64,000 nt of DNA from Cercophora sp. LCS_1 (GCA_036250225.1 JAPZLL010000025.1:248001-312000); one strand, 5' to 3'. Positions 21,581 to 34,389 are shown, counted from the first letter of the stretch. The notes: a model not told the origin generated them from the letters alone. Program-made: numbers and translations.

Positions 21581-22948
21581 TGTACTTAATTAATGTGGGT
21601 TGGTTGAATCTGGGATGTCGCTAACTGGAACAATTGTGTGGTTACGGTGGAAATGATGAGAGAGGCAGCATAAATATCCTCTTGAACGCATTATCCGGGC
21701 TCTAGATGAACTACCGGTGAGGGGAACTGGATGATTACTGCCCGTTGTGTGCGCCAAGCATGATGCAAGGCTTCACGATTCGCGGACCGCTTTTGCAGCG
21801 TTGCAGTCACCTGCGACGACCCGGGGTCAGAGTGTGAAGGGAGAGACATTAGCGAATCATCATGGGCCGCCATCATCAGAACCGGCTTTAAATCCGGGAA
21901 TCTGGGGTACCCCGCAAACGTGGTGGGTGTTGTTTGCTGTCAGCAAGGCCGACCAGTAAGAGCACGGCCGCATCAAATCAGTAGTGGATAGGGTCAAAGT
22001 CATTGGAAACTGCTTTGGTAACGTTTGGATTGACCACCATGTCAGAATTCCAAGTTTATGTCGGGGCGCCTGAACCTAGGGCAGCAAGCTGTGGCTGATT
22101 ACCAGGTAGTTGCCATCACTCAAGTCACACGCCTGCAGCATACCTAGGTGGGCTTCCCAAAATATACCACCTTGGCGCAAACTTGTCGACCTCGTATTGT
22201 GCAATCAAGGCATGTGTCAGAAATTACTCATCGAAGCCATTGTCACAATGTGATGATGCAACTGACTGCCTTGGCGGACACGGCTTGGACGTGGTGAAAC
22301 AGCCATTTCACCACCCTAAAATCGACACCACGAATTTCCCTTTCCTTCTTTAGAACTGAGCAGTCGCCGTCTCAGTCTGAGCCAGCATGAGTCAGACTGA
22401 GTGAGAGGGTCACTATTCTGGGCTGCCTCGGCTATAGTTGCCACGGTCTAAATGACCCAGTTTTGAAACCTCACCATCACCAACCACTACCTAGCCTCGC
22501 TCCAATGAGACGAGGGAAAAAAAACCTGTAATTTCAACACATCCATAAATCATATATATAATATTCGCAGCCTGACAGTGTTTCTGTGAACCTTTGTCAC
22601 TGTTTATGATCTCGTTACGCCAGAGTCAAATGATTCTTTCTCAAACAAATAACCTGTCAGAAAGAAAGGGGTTCAGGGGCCATGGCCATGTAATCAGCGA
22701 GGCTGACTGGATGCTATGTAGCACTTCCAGGGTGCCAGCGAGCCTCAGCCACTATGATGACCAAGCCTGAATCCTGCAGAAAGGTCTATAAAGAAGAAGG
22801 TTCTAGCTAGAAGCCAGAACCACACAAGCAATATAACCACGAGTTGCAACCCCCATCAAATTCACCAAATCCAGGGTGCAGCGCTTCTGACACGTATCCG
22901 CTCATCTCAACAGACTATTTGCCTTGCACCTCTATTTCCCAATTCACA
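21581..22948. other. intergenic, 1.4 kb, no open frames of note
   Basis: Upstream of the ACS transporter gene and downstream of the intact HET gene. It includes an AT-rich segment at 22540-22575 (ATATATAATATT) and few open frames on either strand. No repeat unit was recognised. Confidence 0.4.
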
Positions 22949-25018
22949 TCACCAAACTAAGACCGGCTCCCAGAATCGCTCGGGACTATTTTTCGTAGAA
23001 TCGCTAAACTTCTTTCTGTCCTCTGCAAATGGTCTCATCCGCCTGAAACGACAAATAGTGCACTTGTCGGCCTCCCGTGTAGCGGCGTAGAGATGGCATT
23101 CTCCTACTAGAATACAATGATCCCTATTCCTGCGTAGAATAAGCGGATTTCTTGCTCCTCGCACTTGCCATACTTCGTCGCCGTCTCTGAGACACACCGG
23201 TCCATAACCTAGCGACCGCTCCGTACCAAACATCTTTCTGCCATGCGAGTTGGCCCTGATAGCCGCGGTAAAACTCCACATGTCATCGGAAAGGAAGTGA
23301 GCCTGCCCGCGAACCCGGATACCACACGTGCAAGGGATTAAAGGTGAAGCGTTCGCTTCGTCCACTAGGTTGAAGCAGGTGCTGCACGGCCCGCCGAATG
23401 CTGGAGGCACATCGGGAAGAGATTTGAATCGACTTTCCCGGGTCCTACGATATCCGTTCCCATCGTTATAGGAGCGTTGGATAAGGGTCCAGAACTCCTC
23501 CAGCTGGCCACAGGCCGGCTTTGTATCCTGCCACTGCCCATGTGGGAGCCGGTAAGTTTCAGGAGAGGCGGTCGTTTCGCTATTAGCGGGCGGGCCAAAG
23601 ATGTGCGGGAGAGTCCATACGCTCCCTAAACAGAATCCGGAGACTAACAAGCTGCATTGAAGCGGGAAACTGAGCGGGGGCATCGGTGTGAGCTCCTGGT
23701 TTGTGTTTCGGTCTATCAGTGAGACACTGAATGGCAAGTTAAGCTGGTTGAGCGAGGGTGGAAGAATGATGGTATTCCGTTGTGTCCAATCTGGCACCCA
23801 TGATGGCATTTGAAGGCTTGATGTGCCAGAGACGTAAGAGAGAATCTCAAGGGATTTCGTGGTAAGAATGTGCCACGCCGCAACCTGGGAAAAGACAAAA
23901 CCGGCAGTTGTACTGGGGGAATAGTCAATATGGATTGGTATGTTTCGGAGAAGGCCGGTGAGGGCGTAAACTTTGTCTCGCGGGTCCTTGCAGGAACAAT
24001 TCCGCGAGATTTGCAAGGCTTCCAAAAGATCCAGGTTCTGGGCCGGAGTTGGTTAGCAAGGAGACAATTTTGGCCATTTCGAAACGCTCACCTCTTGGAT
24101 ATATCCTAGCTTGTTCCGGCTAGCATTCCGCATGCCGTACGACAGGAGGGGAGGATAAGCACAGGGGATGCGCCGAGACTTCACCAGCTCGGAAAACAGG
24201 GCGCAGTGCTTCATCATATCTTCCCAGGACATACGCCTATCTCCGTAGACAACCACGACACTTTTGGCTACGGCGACCTCCTGTAACACCCACACCCGAT
24301 AGAACCAGCGTCTGCGCAACAGTGATATGAAATCAAGAACACTTGGCAAGTCGCCGCCGCGGTCATCCGTAGCGTACTCGAAGAGCCTTCTCACATTGTG
24401 AGAGTCCTCCCCGAGGTAGACGAGAACGCGCTGGGCGCTGCGGAAGACGGCAATCATGTTTTTGACTTGGTGGTTCCGCTCGAGAAAGTTTGACTGGTCA
24501 ATACATATAGCGTCAACCCATAGAACTCTGTCTTTGTCAGGATAGCGCAGATTTCGGAGGGCGGCCTCGCAGCTTCTCGTGATGCTGATATGCTGACCGG
24601 CACTACCGCACTGAATGCTCCGGCAAGAGGAGTCGTCGCCGTCTGAACTAGCCCAGGTGTAGGAAACGGCCTCGAAAACAGGGCCGCATTGTAGGTTCGC
24701 TGTCTGCAGCTCGCATCGCAACCCGTCGTCGCGTCCGCCGGCTTTTAAGAGAAGAAGACGGACCTCGCGGCCGTGAACAAGGTCAATAGGCGGGTAAGTA
24801 AAGCCTTTCAGGGGTGGGAGGCCGGAAGTCGGTTCGGTGGATCGTTGAGTGTGGAGTTTTAGGGGTAGGCTGGAATGGAGATAGGATTGCAAGCGCTTCT
24901 TGCACATGATCACCGAAAAACCGCAACTTCGGCAGCACTCGATCTTGGTGGTCGGCACGACAACCCAGTCAGTATGGCGACAGCCGCGGCTCGGAACTAA
25001 CTCCATGTTACTTGCCAT
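22949..25018 (-). CDS. HET-domain protein (heterokaryon incompatibility), intact
   Basis: Exons 25018-24092 and 24037-22949 flank a 54-nt intron (GTGAGC...GCCCAG, branch TGCTAAC), giving 671 aa. The start is the first ATG (MASNMELVPSRG). Residues 25-35 carry a CCRSC cysteine motif. The HET domain spans about 117-270 with AVSYTW (117-122), VLWVDAICIDQ (165-175), AQRVLVYLGED and RRRWFYRVWVLQE. The second exon supplies the usual downstream motifs KDPRDKVYALTGLL and LQMPSWVPDWTQR, then a cysteine pair region (GGPCSTC, PCTCG) and DEVWQVRGARNPLILR. The end, CTICRFRRMRPF, is unusual and may be a metal-binding or strain-specific tail. HET proteins initiate programmed cell death on contact with incompatible partners. 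No NACHT or other sensor domain is fused. Confidence 0.9.
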
Positions 25019-25222
25019 ATTTAGAGGTAGTGAAAGAGTTGGAAGCGGCTGCAACAAGCACCGAACCTAGGCAGCAGTTGCGGAGTTGGCCAAGACTGGC
25101 CCCCGCTTGGAAGTGGGGGTTGGCAACCAAACCGTCCTCCCCAAGGAGAAGCACGAGCCAACTGTGTTCAGCCAGTCGTTGGGCCCAGGGTGCGACTAAG
25201 CCTCGCACCAGCCGGTAAGGAT

Positions 25223-25283
25223 GGTCCCGAACGAGGGAACGCCCGGGTCCCGGAGTTGGACCCGGGCCGGAAGCTTCGGGACC
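25223..25283. repeat. nested inverted repeats (cruciform-like)
   Basis: Outer arms GGTCCCGAA (25223-25231) and TTCGGGACC (25275-25283) enclose inner arms CCCGGGTCC (25242-25250) and GGACCCGGG (25258-25266). Both pairs are exact 9-bp complements. Confidence 0.65.
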
Positions 25284-25327
25284 AGAACAAACCACCTAGT
25301 ATATAGTTACAATGGTCGTGCCCACGA

Positions 25328-25357
25328 CTGTGTGAGGAATCTTGGTTCCTCACACAG
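25328..25357. repeat. perfect 12-bp hairpin
   Basis: CTGTGTGAGGAA (25328-25339), loop TCTTGG, TTCCTCACACAG (25346-25357). It is immediately preceded by a 6-bp palindrome GTCGTG-CC-CACGAC. It lies 156 bp beyond the GH55 coding start of transcription toward the HET gene side, i.e. 3' of neither coding end. Confidence 0.7.
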
Positions 25358-25512
25358 TAATACATTGCTCACTTGGGACTTATTGTTCGGAACCTCGGAG
25401 TCCACGACCTGCTTGACAATGTACTGCCCCCTTCGAGAGTTGTGCTAGCTTTCATTCAGTCGTCTTGCATCCCCCTACAGCTGTGCCCTTCAGTCCCTCC
25501 CAAACAGCCTAT

Positions 25513-28049
25513 TCACTGGCTTTGTCTCAGATACGCCGCCACAACAGCAGACTTGAAAACGTCAAAGGCCCCGCCTTGATTTGCTTCGTGGGTGACGACA
25601 CTCTTCAACTCACCGTCCTGTCTCTCCAGAACCAGATTTTTGACATTGATGGTGTCCAGGCCATAAATGAAGAGCTTTGAATTGCCCTCATAGATGGCAC
25701 CATTGTCTTGACAGTCAACAGCGCAGAATGTCCTGGCAGGCCCCATGACGAACGTCCACCAGCCCTGACTGTAAAGATTGATGTTGCTGGAGTTTCGGAT
25801 GATCTGATACAGACCCATCCGGCACTGAACAAAGTCGGATGGTCAGTGCCTAGACATCAAGTGCAAAGCTAAAGCTTGTGTTCGGGGTTCTTCTTACCTG
25901 GCCGCTGTTTGCCGGACACCACTTGAAGTCAGGAGAGCTTGCGAGAGCGGGATTCCAAGGATCTGGTGGGAATACGGTCGTCCCGTTCCCCTGCCAGTGG
26001 GACGTCTCTCCTTCCATGAGCCCGATGAAGACGTTTTTGGCATTGTTGATATTGACTTGGTACAGAGTGTAATGTTCTTCCTGCTGTCAGCCTCACGTTA
26101 CGCCATTCATCAGTCTCTGAAAACTCACCGGCACCGAGGCCCAGGAGCCATGTCCCCTTCTGGGCCTCAATAAGAAGTCCTGCAGCAGGACTCGCAAGCA
26201 CGCTACTACCCCCATCCAAATCCAGGTCGCCGCTCCACGACCATACATTCTCCCAGTATGACGAAGAAGTCGCCGTAAGGTGTGCACTGATCCTCGCCGC
26301 GTTGCATGTCCTTGGATCGGCGCAGTTGTTCCAAAGCTTGGAGCCCTTGGCCCCACCAACGCGAAAGACGCAGAAGAAGAGGCCAACGTCGCCTGGTTTG
26401 TCGCCTGCCATGTTGATTTGGACGAGGTCTGCTCCGGGAAGCACTTCGTTGACGGTAAAGACAAAGTCATGCAGCTGCGCCATCCCCACGTCTCCTGCGT
26501 TTCCTAGCTTGATCATGGGTCTGGGGTTGGTGGGATCCTTGAACTTGGAACCCGTGGCGCTGAGCTGAGTGAAGGCTTCGCCCACCAACCGACTGCCTAG
26601 CGGTACGAAGAGCGTGTCGCTCAAGAGATAGATGCCGTACGGGAAGTAGAGGACTTTACCCACCGAGTCGTTGATGATGGCCTGAAGGCTTGCCGTGTCA
26701 TCTGCAACGGCGTTGCCTTGAACTGGATGTGCGGCAACCGTCTTCACGTTGACCACTTGGGAAAGGTCAAAGTCAGCATACGTAGGCTGGACAATGGTAT
26801 GATAAAATCCTGTGCTGTTGACCAGTGCCTCTGGACGAGAGGCGGGGATCATCGCCCCGGTGACACTCTTTGGGCCGCTCTGTCCTGCGTCATATGTGTT
26901 TCCCCTGATCCAGACAGAGCCAGGACGAACTGAGCCGGTAAGGAGCGCCACGTTGTTGACCTTGACTGTCTATGTCGCGGTCAGTCAACTTTCGGGAACC
27001 CTCTCGATATGTGCTTACGGAAGGAACCGATGAATCCACTATGACATTCTCTAGCACAAGAGAGTTCTTGCTCAGCGTTGGGCTGCTTGGAGCAGCGCTG
27101 ACCAAGGTTGTCGTGTTGCTCGCGGTCGAGTCAATGAGGTTCAAGAGACCGCTGCCTCCGCTCGTTGTGTCAACGCCAACCGCACAGTCCTCGATCCTCA
27201 GGGCTTGGCCGGTGATATGCATGGCCGACACGATATTTACCGCCGTGAGCACATCTACGCAAGGGTCAGTCAGCAAGCAACGTTCAGGGACCCTGGGGTT
27301 AGGTAGGTACTCTTAAAGTAGATGTTCTTAAGATGCACCTGCGTGACCGCCAGACTGATGCCAACGCCGCCCCCAGAAAACCCCAGATCGTTGTACAGGA
27401 GCTGAGTCACCGGCCCGGTCGTTGTGATGCCCGTATGGTCTTTTGCTCCGAGTCCCATGTTAAACTGGACGTTGGAGAGTTGATTCGCTTGGCTGACGCT
27501 CCATTCCAAAACCGCGACCTTCCTACTAGGTATTGCCGTAGTATCAAAAACAAGGTTCTTGATACCATGGTAGAATGCAACGAGCCCGGTATAGCGAAGA
27601 TCATGGCCGACAAGCAGATAGTTGCCCGAAAAGCTGGCGGAAGCCTTGATGGTTGGTCTATTCGTTGGATCACCCATCAAAATTGTCCCGACGCGATTGG
27701 AAAGTGTGCCCTTGATCGAATACGTCCCAGCTGGGAAATAAACAACGGCAGGCTGCCCTGTCATACCGAAAGAGCGACCTGTGGCACGGGACCCGCTGCT
27801 ATCACCCGTGTCGATCGCCTTCTGGATGGCGGACGTGTCGTCTGTCACACCATCACCTTTTGCGCCGTAGTGCTTAACATTCCGGAAGACGGTCCAATTG
27901 GACCCGCTGGAAATGGCAGGGCTGATGCCATTATGCTGGACTTTCTCATACCAGTACGCCTTGGATATTTGTCGGCCACTTAGCTGCTTGGGGTGCGCTA
28001 GGGAGGTGGTCGCCGCAGCAGCGGCCAGGAAGAGATGCAGAAGCTTCAT
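25513..28049 (-). CDS. GH55 exo-/endo-beta-1,3-glucanase, secreted
   Basis: Five exons, 28049-27311, 27254-27019, 26969-26129, 26076-25898 and 25824-25513, give 768 aa with consistent phases (introns 56, 49, 52 and 73 nt). The start MKLLHLFLAAAAATTSLA is a signal peptide. Two pectate-lyase-3/beta-helix repeats, the GH55 architecture, are visible. The first is VKHYGAKGDGVTDDTSAIQK at about 58-77. The second starts VVNVKTVAAHPVQGNAVADD with GKVLYFPYGIYLLSDTL. The exon 3/4 junction restores GAEHYTLYQVNINN, a conserved feature of the family, and the C-terminus has the expected CRMGLYQIIRNSSN. Length matches the usual 750-800 aa. GH55 enzymes release glucose or laminari-oligomers from beta-1,3-glucan, either own wall, other fungi or callose. 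Secreted to the exterior. Confidence 0.92.
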
Positions 28050-29621
28050 GCCAGGCGACGAGTGAGAGACTGTCGGAGCACAACACGATAGAAATTGAAA
28101 TGGCCAACGGCGCTGTCTCGTGATGCTCGTGAGTGATATATTATATACGTCCCCATTAGGTCGAGGCCGCACTCTAGGCTCAAAGCTACTTGCCCTCGGC
28201 TCATCGACTCGGCAGGCTAAAGTTAACATTATTGCTTTCTGATAAAACAGAATCTATAGTTTGGCAAAATGGTGGTTTTCTCCATGGTCAACTTCATTCG
28301 CCCACCGGCCCCTCGCGTGCGAGGAGGCACCGCCACGGAAAGTGGGGGATAAAGTGACCATGTTGACACTTGCGCGTCGCCACCTTGCAAATCCAACAAT
28401 ATCTCGCCTTTGAGGGTATCGGAAATAGGCTCGGCTTGACGTCGAGTGCAGGCCTGGTGCAGTCCTGGCTTGTGGGGCCAATTTGAGTCCGGGGAGTTGA
28501 CGGCTCAACTCCAAGGCTTTTGCACCCGAGAATGCGGAAACGTAGGCGATAAATTGAGGACTAGTCTAGTCAGTTGAACCAACTCATCCATTCGCATGGG
28601 GGCAGTTAGAGTTATTACCTAGGAGCCATCCTTATAAATGCCTGCGGAACAGCGGGGAGTGGCCTCGGTAACTCAGCTTTTGAGCCATGATTGCACCCGG
28701 CTGATAAGTTGGGGAGGGATTGTTCGGACACAGCCGTGTGGAACGCGGTGCTTGATTGGCCGGCCCATGAGAAGGGGGAGAGAAAGTGGTTTTCTTGTGG
28801 GAGGGAGGGTGAAGAAAAAGGTTCGGGGTTTTGTGATGGGCGGGGTGTCAAACGCGGCTTCTAGCTCTGGGTGTGACTGGATCAGCTTAGGGGATGGTTG
28901 AATGATGTCGGTTTTTGCGTTTGGGGAGGTTTCGCCGACTCCGTCGGATCAAGCATCGGTCTGCGGGCGGGTTTATCGGACGCGAGCTAGATGATCGGGG
29001 ACAAGGAGTCGTGGCTGTTTCAATTTTGCGGTTTAAAATCCATTGCGGGCGAACCAGCGGGACCTGGCGAGCTGAGAGGTTGAGAAACACTCGGAGGTGC
29101 GGGTTCAGGCATTGCTGCGGGCTTAATCATCTGCTTCTTATTGAAACAGTGCCGGTGGCAAACCAGACAGTGTTTTGACGCGAGCTCAGTGCTGTTCAAA
29201 CGGCAGCACCACTGTCTCAATAGCGGAGTTCTGTCTTATTCAGCACCTACTTCCGGACCAGGTCTTGGCACAGGTCCGGAGATGTCCTTTCCGAGCCCGG
29301 AGATATCCTAGGGGGGCCGGACATATTGGAAATTGACAGCTTCCGCAACAGAAACATCGCGAACTGTAGATCGGATCTTAGCGAGCGGGCCTGAAGGAGA
29401 TATTCAAGATGGATATAAAATTCATGTTCGCCCCCGTCTTCGAGGGCTCATTCAGACACCAGATCAATCTCGCAGCTTCACAACCCATAACCAGTTTCCA
29501 GCCGACCCACCAGCTTCAACATCCGTATCTATCAAGGCTAAGCCCCTTTTGCCTTTTACTATCCACTACAGATTTGAGAACCTCTATCCCAACCACCACA
29601 CCTCGGACAAACCCACCCAAA
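28050..29621. other. intergenic, 1.6 kb, between divergent GH55 and SDR genes
   Basis: TATATTATATA at 28135-28146, about 90 bp upstream of the GH55 ATG, is a likely core promoter on the minus strand. ATATAAAATTC near 29412 may serve the SDR gene, about 210 bp upstream. The CCGGACC/GGTCC-rich segment at 29260-29325 contains short palindromic pieces. No gene seen. Confidence 0.4.
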
Positions 29622-30700
29622 ATGCCCGACACAGTCATCTTCGAGTCCCAAACTGCCACCGGCCCCCTCCCCACTGTCACAATCCACCACCCCGCCATCA
29701 AAACCTACCACAAAGCCCCCTACCCCTCCATCTCCCCTACCCTCCCATCCCTCTCCCAATCCGGCCGAACAGTCCTCATAGCAGGCGGCTCAACGGGCAT
29801 CGGCTTCGCCATCGCCCGCGCCTTCGTTCAAGCCAACGCATCCCGCGTCATCCTTCTCGGTCGACGCAAAAACATCGTTGAAGCCTCGGCAGCCCAGCTC
29901 GCGTCCGAGACCCCCGCGGGAACCAAAACAACGGTAACAGGCGTGGCTGTTGATATGCTTGACACGGAAGGTACGAAACGGGTATGGAGCGAGTTCAAAG
30001 CGCAGGGGATCCACGTTGATGTCTTGGTTCTGAATGCGGCTACCACGGGCGAATTTGGTCCGATTCTGCAAGCGGGACTAGAGAAGACGTGGAGGGCGTT
30101 CGAGATGAATGTGAAGGTGTTGCTGGATTGGACCGAGGGGTTTTGGAGGCAGGGAGGGGAGGGGAAGAAGGTGAGTCTTTTCTCTTGGTCTCCCTAGGCG
30201 TGAGTGACGAGGAAACGAATGTTAATGGGGCGCGTAGTATCTTGTCAACGTCTCGACGTCGGCCATTACCAACTGGGAGACTGACGCGCCTGTGATACCG
30301 GCGTACGGACTCACCAAAAATGCTGGGACCTTGTTGTTGCAGCAGATTGCCAAGGATACGGACGTCAACGACATGCAGGTTGTCAGCTATTATCCTGGTG
30401 GTGTGTTGACCGAGTTGGGGTTGAATAATGGTGTCAAGGAGGAGATGTACGACTGGGACCAAGGTACGTTTGCGTTTGTGCTCGAAAGATGGCTGGATGC
30501 TGGACGGAATCGGGCTGACTTTGGCAGTGGAACTCCCTGGCCAGTTTGCCGTGTGGGCCGCGACGGATGAGGCGCAATTTGCGCACGGGCGGTTCCTGGC
30601 CACACATTGGGATATTGACGAGCTCAAGGGTGAGGAGTTCCAAAAGGAGATCGCGGAGACGAACAACTTTCTCAAGATTGGCGTTGTCGGGGTTCATTGA
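29622..30700 (+). CDS. short-chain dehydrogenase/reductase (SDR)
   Basis: Exons 29622-30170, 30238-30463 and 30528-30700 (introns 67 and 64 nt) give 315 aa. The ATG at 29622 has an A at -3 and starts MPDTVIFESQ. A Rossmann-fold cofactor motif GGSTGIG occupies 55-61; LGRRKN soon after suggests preference for NADPH. NAAT (central strand) follows. After splicing, the catalytic Ser (VSTSAIT, about 191) and the YxxxK pair (Y206, K210) are present. The C-terminal exon (VELPGQFAVWAATDEAQFAH) is typical of fungal SDRs. Substrate is unknown; such enzymes reduce or oxidise secondary alcohols in metabolism or secondary-metabolite pathways. No biosynthetic core gene lies nearby. Confidence 0.9.
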
Positions 30701-31963
30701 TGTGGTCATGGTTCATGGGGACGGTCGGCACTTAAGGTTGAGATTGAGATTGTCATTGTTTCTGGGGTTTTAGATCAGCGTGAATAGAGTCCGCACTTTG
30801 TGGGGCTGTCGGTGTGGGCGGCCGGAACGTGCCCCGGTTACCGGCCGGTCTGGTCGGTCACGGGTTGAGACCGCGACGTCGACAAGGGAAGGAACGTTGC
30901 GCACAACTCGGTTCCTGCCACCACCCAGGGTTCAGAGGAGTTTGAGGAAAGAACGAGAATACTGGATGAAAATAGCATCAGCAGAATCAGATGAAATTTG
31001 TTCCTGCCACCCAAGCTTCCCGACCGGTTCGCTGTGATGAACTGGGATGACTGGTGCTAAAGAATCTTTTAGCGTGGTCAAACGCACTAGTCGAGGCTGG
31101 ACCACTTGCCAACATCGGGTTTCCGGTGGAAGGAACGAGTGTCTGAATCCTTCGCCAGGTTGGCACCTGCCACCGAGTCCAACAGCCGGCCAAGTTTGCA
31201 GCAGCAAAGTCGGACTGGTCGCACTTGCTTTGTGTGACCGACGTCCTGGAGAATGGCCGACCTTTTGACATGAGCGTGTTTTCGGCTCGACTGGAGCCGC
31301 AGTCATCCGGAGATCTCGCCAAGCCATTGCGATCCTTCGCCGTATTTGTTGGCGTGTGACCCTAGTGTTGGTGGTGGCGACAGCAACACGTGCATCCGGG
31401 CAACCTCAAACCCCCAGGCAGCTCCCAGGCAGCGATTTCCGTCCCAAGCGAAGCCCCAAACGAGAAACCCAGCGGTGCGGTCTGGTACTTCTCCGCTTCG
31501 TCTCGTCCACACACATCACTGCTTCGCGGGTTCTGGGCTGAGCCATCCATGCAGCTGCAGCGACCCCCCGTCAGATTCACTACCTATTTCGGACTCCCGC
31601 GGCCGCAGCTAGGACGCCACGCTCCGCGCCGTGCACCTTGCAGGACAACTCACGCCGGTCTGCAGCCACCGGCTTGCACGGCAAACCAGAGCACGCCGAG
31701 CCGTGACCGGACCCGGGCAAGCTCGTTGGATGGCGCAAGCTCCCCCGGCTCGAGGGCGACTAGGGGCCATCACGAGCATGGGTCCAGCAATGTTTTGTTC
31801 GTCATCCTCGCTGTCCGACGTGCGACCTAATGCCTCTTGTCGTTTCGTCGTTCTGTCGTAGCTATCGAGAATACGACACAAAGATCCTTAGCCCGTCGTC
31901 GAGCTGTGCCATGCTTGTCTGAGGTCCTACCACCATTCGCTCTCCCCGACGGTCGCAACTGTG
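30701..31963. other. intergenic, 1.3 kb
   Basis: GC-rich with short palindromes such as CCGGT-T-ACCGG near 30835. Upstream region of the kelch gene. Open frames here are random in character. No gene seen. Confidence 0.4.
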
Positions 31964-34389
31964 ATGGTGTCACTCAGAAAAAGGTCGGCGGCACGTGCTG
32001 CGGCGCTGATCGGCTCGTGCCTGGTCCCTTTGTCTTTTGCCCACTACGATCCCCTCCGGGACTTCTGCAGGAGGTGGGGGCATCAGACTGCCGTCGTGGA
32101 CAACAGGCTGTACGTGGACGGAGGATGGGTGAACTGGAAGCCGTTCAACGAGGAGTCCAATAATTTCCCGAGTAAGTCTTATTCCCGGTTGCGAGACGCG
32201 GGCTGACAGGAATAGATCCCTTCTTTATCTACAGCGACCTCGACACACAGACCGAGCGGATGCCGACATTGCGTTCCAACCTGTCAAAGGACGCGAGTGT
32301 CCCAAATGTCGCTGGCGGGGTGCTGTGGGAGGATTCTGTCAACAAGCGGCTGTTCCTCTTTGGCGGAGAGACTTTCGGCACCCCTATCCCCTTCACCCTC
32401 TACAGCTACGACATTCTCGAGGACAAATGGGGGCCTTTCGGCGAGCCACAACAGTCGTCCAACATTATGCCGACCAGTTACGGTGCCGGCGTGTCAGTTT
32501 CAAGCCGAGGCGAGGCGTACTACTACGGGGGCTGGATCAGCGCGTCGTCAATGGTTGGGTGGAAGGGTGAAAAGCAGGCGACGGACAGGTTGGTCAAGTA
32601 CCACATGGACACGAATAGATGGACGAACCTCGCCGGACCAGACAACATCCCGAGGGCGGAGGGCTCGATGGTGTACATTCCGGCCGGAGACGACGGCATG
32701 CTGGTCTACTTTGGCGGCATCCAGGATCCGCAGAAGAATGGAACGTCTATTCCGCAGCCACTGGACCAGATCTTCCTGTTTGACATTGCCAACTCCAAGT
32801 GGTACGGGCAGCGCACGACGGGACGGACACCGGAGAACCGACGACAATTCTGCGCTGGCGCGGCCTGGGCCGAGGACCGATCCAGCTACAACATGTAAGT
32901 GACAGACATCCCATGGGAGGCTCTTGGCTAACTCGACAGTTACATTTATGGAGGGGCTGGGTTTCCCGGGAGCACTGCGGGGTTCGACGACATCTACATC
33001 CTGTCCCTCCCGAGTTTCCAGTGGATACGAGGGCCCTACCCGCCAAACAGCAACGTCATGGGCCAGTATCCGAAGAGCCAGATGTCATGCAATGTTGTGA
33101 ATAATGCGCAGATGATCATTATAGGGGGCTACTACGGCAATGACACTTCGTACTCGTGTGATGCTGAGCTGGTTGGCGGGCAACACAATATGGATCTTGG
33201 CAAACAGAATCCCGAGGATGCCATCTGGGCACAGTACAAGCCGACCCTCACGACATATGTCGTTCCCACTGAAATCATCACAGCAGTCGGAGGCCAGGGT
33301 ACTGGCGGTGCTCAGATGACAGCACCCCTCGCAGGGTTTGACGCTCACGATTTGTCCGTCTTGATGACAAGGAGAGCCGCCAGCTCCACCCGGACGGCTA
33401 CCCGGGACGTCAACATTGCGACTGCGGCTTCAGTTGAGGACAAGCAGACATTGAGCACCGGAGCGATTGCTGGCATTGCTGCTGGTGGTGGAGTCGCTTT
33501 GATCCTTTGTCTCACGGGATGCTGCGTCTTCATCCGTCGGCGGCGAAGACACTACAAGAACCCGCGAATAGCAGCGAAGGCGATTCCGCCCTCTCCATGG
33601 AGTCCTGTGAGTCCAATGAGTCCCGACACACGAGACTTCTCCCCGGACTCGAACAAAGACCACTATTCGTTCCCCTCACCGGGCACTACGCTGGTCTCAC
33701 ATTCAACAATGCCGCCAACACCGGCACACACACGACCTGCCGAGTTGCACATGCACACGATACCTGCTGAGCTGCACGCGCTGCCTGCCGAGTTGGAAAC
33801 ACAGTACCACGTGGAATTGGAAACGGAGATCCACGTGCAACACACGGCGACTAGCAGCAGCACTCCTCAGGGGCCCCAGTCTCCATTCTGGCGTCTGTCT
33901 CCGATATCACCGCTCGAGATGCAAACGCCAACGCCACCGTCGACCGGTGACTCGTGGATTCGTCGCACCTCGATCAGACGGACGTCGAACATGAGCCATT
34001 CAACTACGGGCGGCGAGTCAGGGGTGGCACAGCATGAACAGCCATCGCATCCGCAGTTGCAGCAGATAAACTTTGAAACTCTTTCCGAGTCTCTTCGACT
34101 CAAAACCCCGAATGAGCCGCAAGCGTCTCCTGTGCCTGCCTGCTTGATTCCAGCCGCTGGCACATCAAACTCGCAGCTACCATCGCCGGCCGATTCCCCG
34201 TTGATGAGTCCGGAGAGACCCAGGGCCGAGTCACCTGCCTCACAGGGTTCGGCACAGGCAGCAACGAGGAAGGGCCCCAGGCATAGCTGGAGGAATAGCG
34301 CATCTTCATCACAGGCGGGATCGAACGTACCGAACCATAGGGCGAGACTGTCGAAGGCGTCGAGGACATCGCGGAATTCACAGCAATGA
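31964..34389 (+). CDS. secreted/type I membrane kelch-repeat protein
   Basis: Exons 31964-32171, 32216-32894 and 32940-34389 (introns 44 and 45 nt) give 778 aa. A signal peptide (MVSLRKRSAARAAALIGSC followed by LVPLSFA) precedes an ectodomain with kelch-type blades, seen as RLFLFGGE, AYYYGGWI, GMLVYFGGIQ, YIYGGAGFPG and MIIIGGYYG, about 100-370. One transmembrane helix (about 468-490, IAGIAAGGGVALILCLTGCC) is followed by RRRRR, giving a type I topology. The ~285-residue cytosolic tail is Pro/Ser/Thr-rich and contains the repeat PAELHMHTIPAELHALPAEL at about 562-581 and SP-rich motifs (SPVSPMSP), which look like phosphorylation or SH3-binding sites. Kelch/TM proteins of this type occur in many ascomycetes; a surface or cell-polarity role is inference. 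Confidence 0.85.

Larger units (their letters stand above)
25019..25512. other. intergenic between GH55 and HET genes, with stacked hairpins
   Basis: Promoter region of the intact HET gene and 3' flank of the GH55 gene, both on the minus strand. It contains three inverted-repeat structures within 25223-25357, listed separately. Confidence 0.5.

Noticed and set aside
28615..29220. Several 60-90-codon frames on both strands
   Set aside because: Overlapping frames in both directions with no domain and no ATG context; intergenic.
31390..31830. 146-codon plus-strand frame upstream of the kelch gene
   Set aside because: No signal peptide or domain and ends before the true kelch ATG.
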